Origin: an uncultured Oscillospiraceae bacterium
GTDB lineage: Bacteria; Bacillota; Clostridia; Oscillospirales; Acutalibacteraceae
Direction: 5' to 3'
Length of the DNA stretch: 64,000 nt
NCBI GenBank assembly: GCA_900543395.1
Contig: UQQT01000003.1
Location: 1-64,000, forward strand
The notes below the pieces were generated by a model, which ran no database searches, had not been told where the DNA came from, and saw only the letters and a list, made by a program, of their open reading frames with translations. Each line of letters starts with the position of its first letter. Within the stretch, counting starts at the first letter, position 1. Of this stretch, positions 60,444 to 64,000 are shown one piece after another. A program made the position numbers and the translations under genes.

Positions 60444-60481
60444 GAAGAAGTCCCGGGGGATAGTGTCCGGGACTTTTCTTC
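60444..60481 (+). terminator. terminator of ligA
   Basis: GAAGAAGTCCCGG (60444-60456) pairs with CCGGGACTTTTCTTC (60467-60481), nine G-C rich pairs extended by purine/pyrimidine arms, with a 10-base loop. Confidence 0.85.
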
Positions 60482-60619
60482 ATGTAAACTTGAAAGAGGT
60501 AGGGTATATATAGTATATAGAAACTTGCAATTGTTTGACTGTGATTAAAGTATATTCCAAGTTTCTTGAAATTGTCTTAAAAACGAAAATGAAATAAAAT
60601 ACATAAATTGTGCATATTT

Positions 60620-60649
60620 AAGATTAAATAAATCTTTTGTGTCTATAAT
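60620..60649 (+). promoter_or_regulatory. promoter region of the ABC operon with inverted repeat
   Basis: A perfect TATAAT (60644-60649) lies 23 bases before TTG 60673. No good -35 stands at 17 bases; instead the inverted repeat AAGATT-N5-AATCTT (60620-60636) occupies that place, a possible activator or repressor site. Confidence 0.4.
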
Positions 60650-60672
60650 CCCGATGAACGGAGGAGATAATT

Positions 60673-61614
60673 TTGGTAGAAGTAAAAAATCTGACTAAAA
60701 AATACGGCTCGTTTACGGCTGTGGAGGATTTAAGCTTTACTGTCGAAAACGGGTGTATTTACGGTCTGCTCGGACCCAACGGCGCGGGCAAATCCACAAC
60801 CATGAACATCATGACGGGATGCCTTGCCTCAACGGAGGGTCAGGTGCTGATTGACGGAAAGGATATTTTCGAGGACGCGACAGAGGCAAAAAAGAAAATA
60901 GGATATCTGCCCGAAATTCCGCCTTTGTACCCTGATATGACGGTTACGGAGTATTTAAGATTCGTCGGACGCGCGAAGGGGTTAAAGGGTGAGGAATTAA
61001 AAAAAGCAACAGAAGAGTCGTGCGAAAAAACGGGACTTAACGAGAAAAAGCAGAGCCTTATAAAGAATCTCTCGAAAGGTTTTAAACAGAGAGTCGGAAT
61101 AGCGCAGGCAATTATCGCAAAGCCCGACGTCGTTATTCTCGACGAGCCGACGGTAGGACTCGACCCGATACAGATAACGGAGATAAGAGATTTGATAAGA
61201 GAACTCGGAAAGGAGCACACCGTTATTATTTCGAGTCATATTCTCTCGGAAATCAGCACGATGTGCGACCATATACTTATCATCTCGCGCGGAAAGCTCG
61301 TCGCTTCCGATACGCCCGACGCACTGTATGAAAAATTTGCATCAAAGTCAAAGCTTGATATCGTCATAAAAGGCGGACGGGAGACGGTGCCGAAAATTCT
61401 CTCGTCGATTCCGCATTTAAAAAGCGTTACGGTAACGAAGAATCAGAACGAAAACGAGGGAGATAAATATGTTTTGCTTACCGAAAACGGCGAGGACGTA
61501 AGAGAAAAAGTATTTTCATTACTAAAAGATACGGACTGCTCGGTTCTGGAAATGAAGCTTGTCACTCCCACGCTCGAGGACGTATTTATAACTCTTACAT
61601 CGGAGGCAAAATGA
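60673..61614 (+). CDS. ABC transporter ATP-binding protein
   Basis: 313 residues from TTG 60673, six bases after GGAGGAG. Walker A GPNGAGKSTT, Q-loop, signature LSKGFKQRVGIAQA (LSKGxxQR type), Walker B VVILDEPTVGLDP, and an extended C-terminal domain after residue 220. This subtype (GldA-like/ABC-2 ATPases) powers the next two membrane proteins. First gene of a four-gene operon. Confidence 0.93.
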   Translation: MVEVKNLTKKYGSFTAVEDLSFTVENGCIYGLLGPNGAGKSTTMNIMTGCLASTEGQVLIDGKDIFEDATEAKKKIGYLPEIPPLYPDMTVTEYLRFVGRAKGLKGEELKKATEESCEKTGLNEKKQSLIKNLSKGFKQRVGIAQAIIAKPDVVILDEPTVGLDPIQITEIRDLIRELGKEHTVIISSHILSEISTMCDHILIISRGKLVASDTPDALYEKFASKSKLDIVIKGGRETVPKILSSIPHLKSVTVTKNQNENEGDKYVLLTENGEDVREKVFSLLKDTDCSVLEMKLVTPTLEDVFITLTSEAK

Positions 61615-61615
61615 T

Positions 61616-62482
61616 ATGAATGCTGTATTTATTAAAGAAATAAAATCATACTATACCTCGATTACGGGCTATATTACAACGGCAATAATGATGCTCATAT
61701 CGGGAATTTACATTTACGCTATAAATGCAGAGGGTGCTTCCGGCGATTTTTCTTCTACGTTCGTAAACATGGCGTTTATTTATTTTATAGTTCTTATCCC
61801 GCTTATCACAATGAAAACATTTGCAGAGGAAAAGAAGCAGAAAACCGATCAGCTCCTTTATTCTCTGCCGGTTAAATCGTCGGGAGTCGTACTCGGCAAA
61901 TTTTTATCCTGCTGTACGGTTACGGCTGTGCCGGTCGTTCTTATGGGATTATATCCGCTGATTTTCTCCGCGTACGGAAATGTTAACTTCCTAAGCGCAT
62001 ATTCTGCTTTATTCGGCTTCTTCATGCTCGGAGCGTCGCTCATTTCGATAGGAATGTTTTTTTCATCCCTTACCGAAAGCCAGGTAGTTTCGGCGATAAT
62101 TACACTCGTATTTATACTTCTCGGCGAGCTTCTGCCGTCGCTTTCGGAGTATATTTCATCTAACGCAATAGCCGGCGCGGTCGTATTTATGGCAATGGGT
62201 CTGTTCGTCGGTTTTATCGTTTATTTTCTTACGAAAAATACGGTTATCGGTCTTTCGACGGCTGTTGTTATAGACCTTGCGATTGCGGTAATTTATATAG
62301 TTAAAAAAGAATGGCTGGAGGGACTTCTCCCGTCGATAGCCGAAAAGCTCTCGCTGTTTTCACGCTTTAACGATTTTTCAAGCGGAGTTTTCGATTTAAC
62401 GTCGATATTCTTCTTTATATCCGTTACCTGCGTATTTTTATTCCTTACGGTACAGTCCGTTGAGAAAAAGAGGTGGTCGTGA
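61616..62482 (+). CDS. ABC-2 type permease, GldF-like
   Basis: 288 residues with six membrane helices. It starts NAVFIKEIKSYYTSITGYI, with the EEKKQKTDQLLYSLPVKSS cytoplasmic motif typical of GldF/ABC-2 permeases. It starts one base after the ATPase stop (TGATATG). Substrate unknown. The next gene overlaps it by one base. Confidence 0.88.
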   Translation: MNAVFIKEIKSYYTSITGYITTAIMMLISGIYIYAINAEGASGDFSSTFVNMAFIYFIVLIPLITMKTFAEEKKQKTDQLLYSLPVKSSGVVLGKFLSCCTVTAVPVVLMGLYPLIFSAYGNVNFLSAYSALFGFFMLGASLISIGMFFSSLTESQVVSAIITLVFILLGELLPSLSEYISSNAIAGAVVFMAMGLFVGFIVYFLTKNTVIGLSTAVVIDLAIAVIYIVKKEWLEGLLPSIAEKLSLFSRFNDFSSGVFDLTSIFFFISVTCVFLFLTVQSVEKKRWS

Positions 62483-63912
62483 TGAGTGAGGAGAAAAAGA
62501 GCAAGATGAAAAATATGCGTAAATCATTTTCGACAAGGTACGTTAAGGTCGGCGGTTATTCCGCGGCGGCTTCTGCCGTTGTCATCGTAATAGCGATAGT
62601 TTTAAATCTCATTGTCGGCGCGATGCCGGAGAGAATAACAAAGCTAGATGTTTCGGCGAATAAAATATACTCGCTGTCAAAACAGACGAAGCAGATAGTT
62701 TCAGACCTTGATAAGGACGTTGAAATTTATTACTATACTTCGTCCGATTCGACGATAAAGTATGTCGAGACTCTTATTTCAAAGATAACCGCTCTTAATT
62801 CGAAGGTTAAAAGCGAGACTGTAGATTCCGACGTTGAGCCGACGTTCTGCGAGCAGTTTACGTCGGATACCGTTCAGCCCGGAAGCGTTATCGTAAAATG
62901 CGGGGATAAAATAAAAATCATAACCTCCGAGGATTTGATAACGTACGAGGCGGGTTCTTATCAGAATTATATCTACTATTTACAGCAGTACGGATATAAT
63001 ACGAACGTATACTTTAACGGCGAATTAAGCCTTATAAACGCCATAGATTACGTAACGAGCGACAAAACGTATAAGGTCTGCTTTATAAATTATAACGACA
63101 GCGACTGCTCGCTGTTGAAAAACGCGCTTGAACAGGAAAATATAGAAACGAACGAAGTCGACCCTGCCGAAACGGATATAGCTTCAGATATAAACTGCGC
63201 GGTTCTCTCCGTTTCGACAAGCGATATAAGCGACGCGGTGTATAATAAGCTTGCCGAATTTATAAACGGCGGAGGTAAAATTTACGTAGAGGTTGACTCG
63301 TCGCTTACCGATACGGGAAACACCGAGAGACTTCTTTCTTTGCTCGGCGTTAAACTCTCCGATTCTGTAATTCACGAAACGCAGAACAGCAGAACGTTCA
63401 GTAAGGGCGACACATATCTCTGCCCGATATTCGACGAGGAACACCCGATAGTTTATCCGTTCGGCGGACTCGACATGTACTCGTGCATTCAGGATTCGAA
63501 AGCCGTTATAAACGACAGTAAAGACAATATAACTTTTTCGCCCCTGTTAAAGACATCGTCAAAGGCGTATACCTCGTCCGAGGATGAAAAGAGCGAGCTT
63601 TACCCCGCCGTGGCGGTTCAGAATTCCGCAACAGGCTCTGACGCAGTTATATTCGGAACGAATAAACTTATGGATTCGACTCTTACCTCGCAGTTCAGTC
63701 TTAATATTGATTTATTCAAAAACAGTATAAGCTGGCTTTGCGATAAGGAGAATTCGATAAGCGTTCACGCGAAGGCTCTTTCGACCGAATCAAAGCTTAC
63801 GTTCGGTTCGGATTCATTCAACACCGCGTTCAGAGTCATAATGCTTGTCATAGTTCCCGCGGCGATAATTATATGCGGAGTCGCGGTATGGTATAAGAGG
63901 AGGAGCCGTTGA
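62482..63912 (+). CDS. Gldg/ABC-2 auxiliary family membrane protein
   Basis: 476 residues from ATG 62482, chosen over GTG 62473 because GAGGTGG precedes it. N-terminal membrane helix, then LVGAMPERITKLDVSANKIYSLSKQT (here starting at about residue 50), the diagnostic Gldg start (KIYSLS). The extracytoplasmic domain (residues about 60-440) belongs to the ABC auxiliary group, and a C-terminal helix ends it. It partners the two preceding genes; the Bacteroidota homologues are gliding-associated, but Firmicutes use them in unknown transport. Confidence 0.85.
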   Translation: MSEEKKSKMKNMRKSFSTRYVKVGGYSAAASAVVIVIAIVLNLIVGAMPERITKLDVSANKIYSLSKQTKQIVSDLDKDVEIYYYTSSDSTIKYVETLISKITALNSKVKSETVDSDVEPTFCEQFTSDTVQPGSVIVKCGDKIKIITSEDLITYEAGSYQNYIYYLQQYGYNTNVYFNGELSLINAIDYVTSDKTYKVCFINYNDSDCSLLKNALEQENIETNEVDPAETDIASDINCAVLSVSTSDISDAVYNKLAEFINGGGKIYVEVDSSLTDTGNTERLLSLLGVKLSDSVIHETQNSRTFSKGDTYLCPIFDEEHPIVYPFGGLDMYSCIQDSKAVINDSKDNITFSPLLKTSSKAYTSSEDEKSELYPAVAVQNSATGSDAVIFGTNKLMDSTLTSQFSLNIDLFKNSISWLCDKENSISVHAKALSTESKLTFGSDSFNTAFRVIMLVIVPAAIIICGVAVWYKRRSR

Positions 63913-64000
63913 TGAAAAGATATAAAAAACTGCTGATACTTTCAGCCGTTTTAATCGTCGCCGTCGGGGGTTATTTTATAATTAAATCCGTTACGGACAG
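63912..64000 (+). CDS. N-terminal fragment of membrane protein, cut by window (DUF4340-like by context)
   Basis: Only the first 29 residues are visible: a basic start MKRYKK, then a membrane helix (LLILSAVLIVAVGGYFII). ATGA-like overlap with the Gldg gene (one base). In many Clostridia a DUF4340 protein follows Gldg; this is inferred from order alone. AGGAG precedes ATG. Confidence 0.6.
   Translation, partial: MKRYKKLLILSAVLIVAVGGYFIIKSVTD

Noticed and set aside
1..64000. CRISPR array, prophage or insertion sequence with transposase
   Set aside because: No regularly spaced repeats, cas genes, phage structural genes or transposase were seen; the tyrosine-recombinase-like gene stands without att sites or other mobile genes.

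Overview
The window looks like a chromosomal segment of an anaerobic Clostridia-class Firmicute, probably an Oscillospirales/Eubacteriales gut or rumen lineage. Three kinds of evidence point there: two T-box leaders and AGGAGG-type ribosome binding sites; a BofA-like sporulation protein; and a ferredoxin-dependent branched-chain 2-oxoacid oxidoreductase together with a dockerin-bearing secreted protein and a permuted family-3 beta-glucosidase. I cannot name the species. Most of the segment is housekeeping, densely packed on the + strand with many ATGA-type overlaps. The minus strand carries a GH3 glycosidase and an ABC-F/manA/small-protein block.

Layout. 1-101: 3' part of tRNA-Lys and its terminator. 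462-7132: complete F-type ATP synthase operon, atpI-like then a, c, b, delta, alpha, gamma, beta, epsilon. Its c subunit carries a two-carboxylate ion site that suggests Na+ coupling, and its epsilon lacks the C-terminal helical domain. 7259-11319: GH18 lipoprotein, TrmN6-like and RsmI methyltransferases and two small membrane proteins. 11328-12670: infC-rpmI-rplT behind an attenuator-type leader, infC apparently starting at AUC. 12731-18192: SpoU methyltransferase, dprA, topA, trmFO. 18254-25847: rnc, radical SAM protein, smc, ftsY, a nested 66-residue gene, rdgB, yhbY. 25851-30113: a T-box with a readable CUC (Leu) specifier ahead of nadD-yqeK-rsfS-leuS.

30283-37408: accessory-flavoured stretch with a dockerin-bearing secreted protein, an XRE regulator coupled to a degenerate tyrosine-recombinase-like protein, the GH3 enzyme and mscL. 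37701-39679: acyl-adenylating enzyme with its own ACP. 39728-46687: a second T-box ahead of an HTH-cupin-acyl-CoA synthetase fusion, a P-loop ATPase, a ferredoxin, the three large VOR subunits and a branched-chain aminotransferase. This set could build branched-chain amino acids from branched short-chain fatty acids. 46858-54474: amidohydrolase, cysK behind a 22-codon Cys-containing leader peptide, mnmA and carAB. 54475-54848: a hairpin-rich repeat island without genes. 54849-64000: abc-F, manA, a Cys-rich small protein, bofA-like, ligA, and a Gld-type ABC transporter operon running off the end.

The most interesting points are the cysK leader peptide, the T-box-controlled synthetase/VOR/aminotransferase operon with its regulator-enzyme fusion, the leucine T-box placed in front of NAD synthesis and ribosome silencing genes, and the ion-site chemistry of the ATP synthase rotor. 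All functional statements come from reading the sequence; no database search was run.
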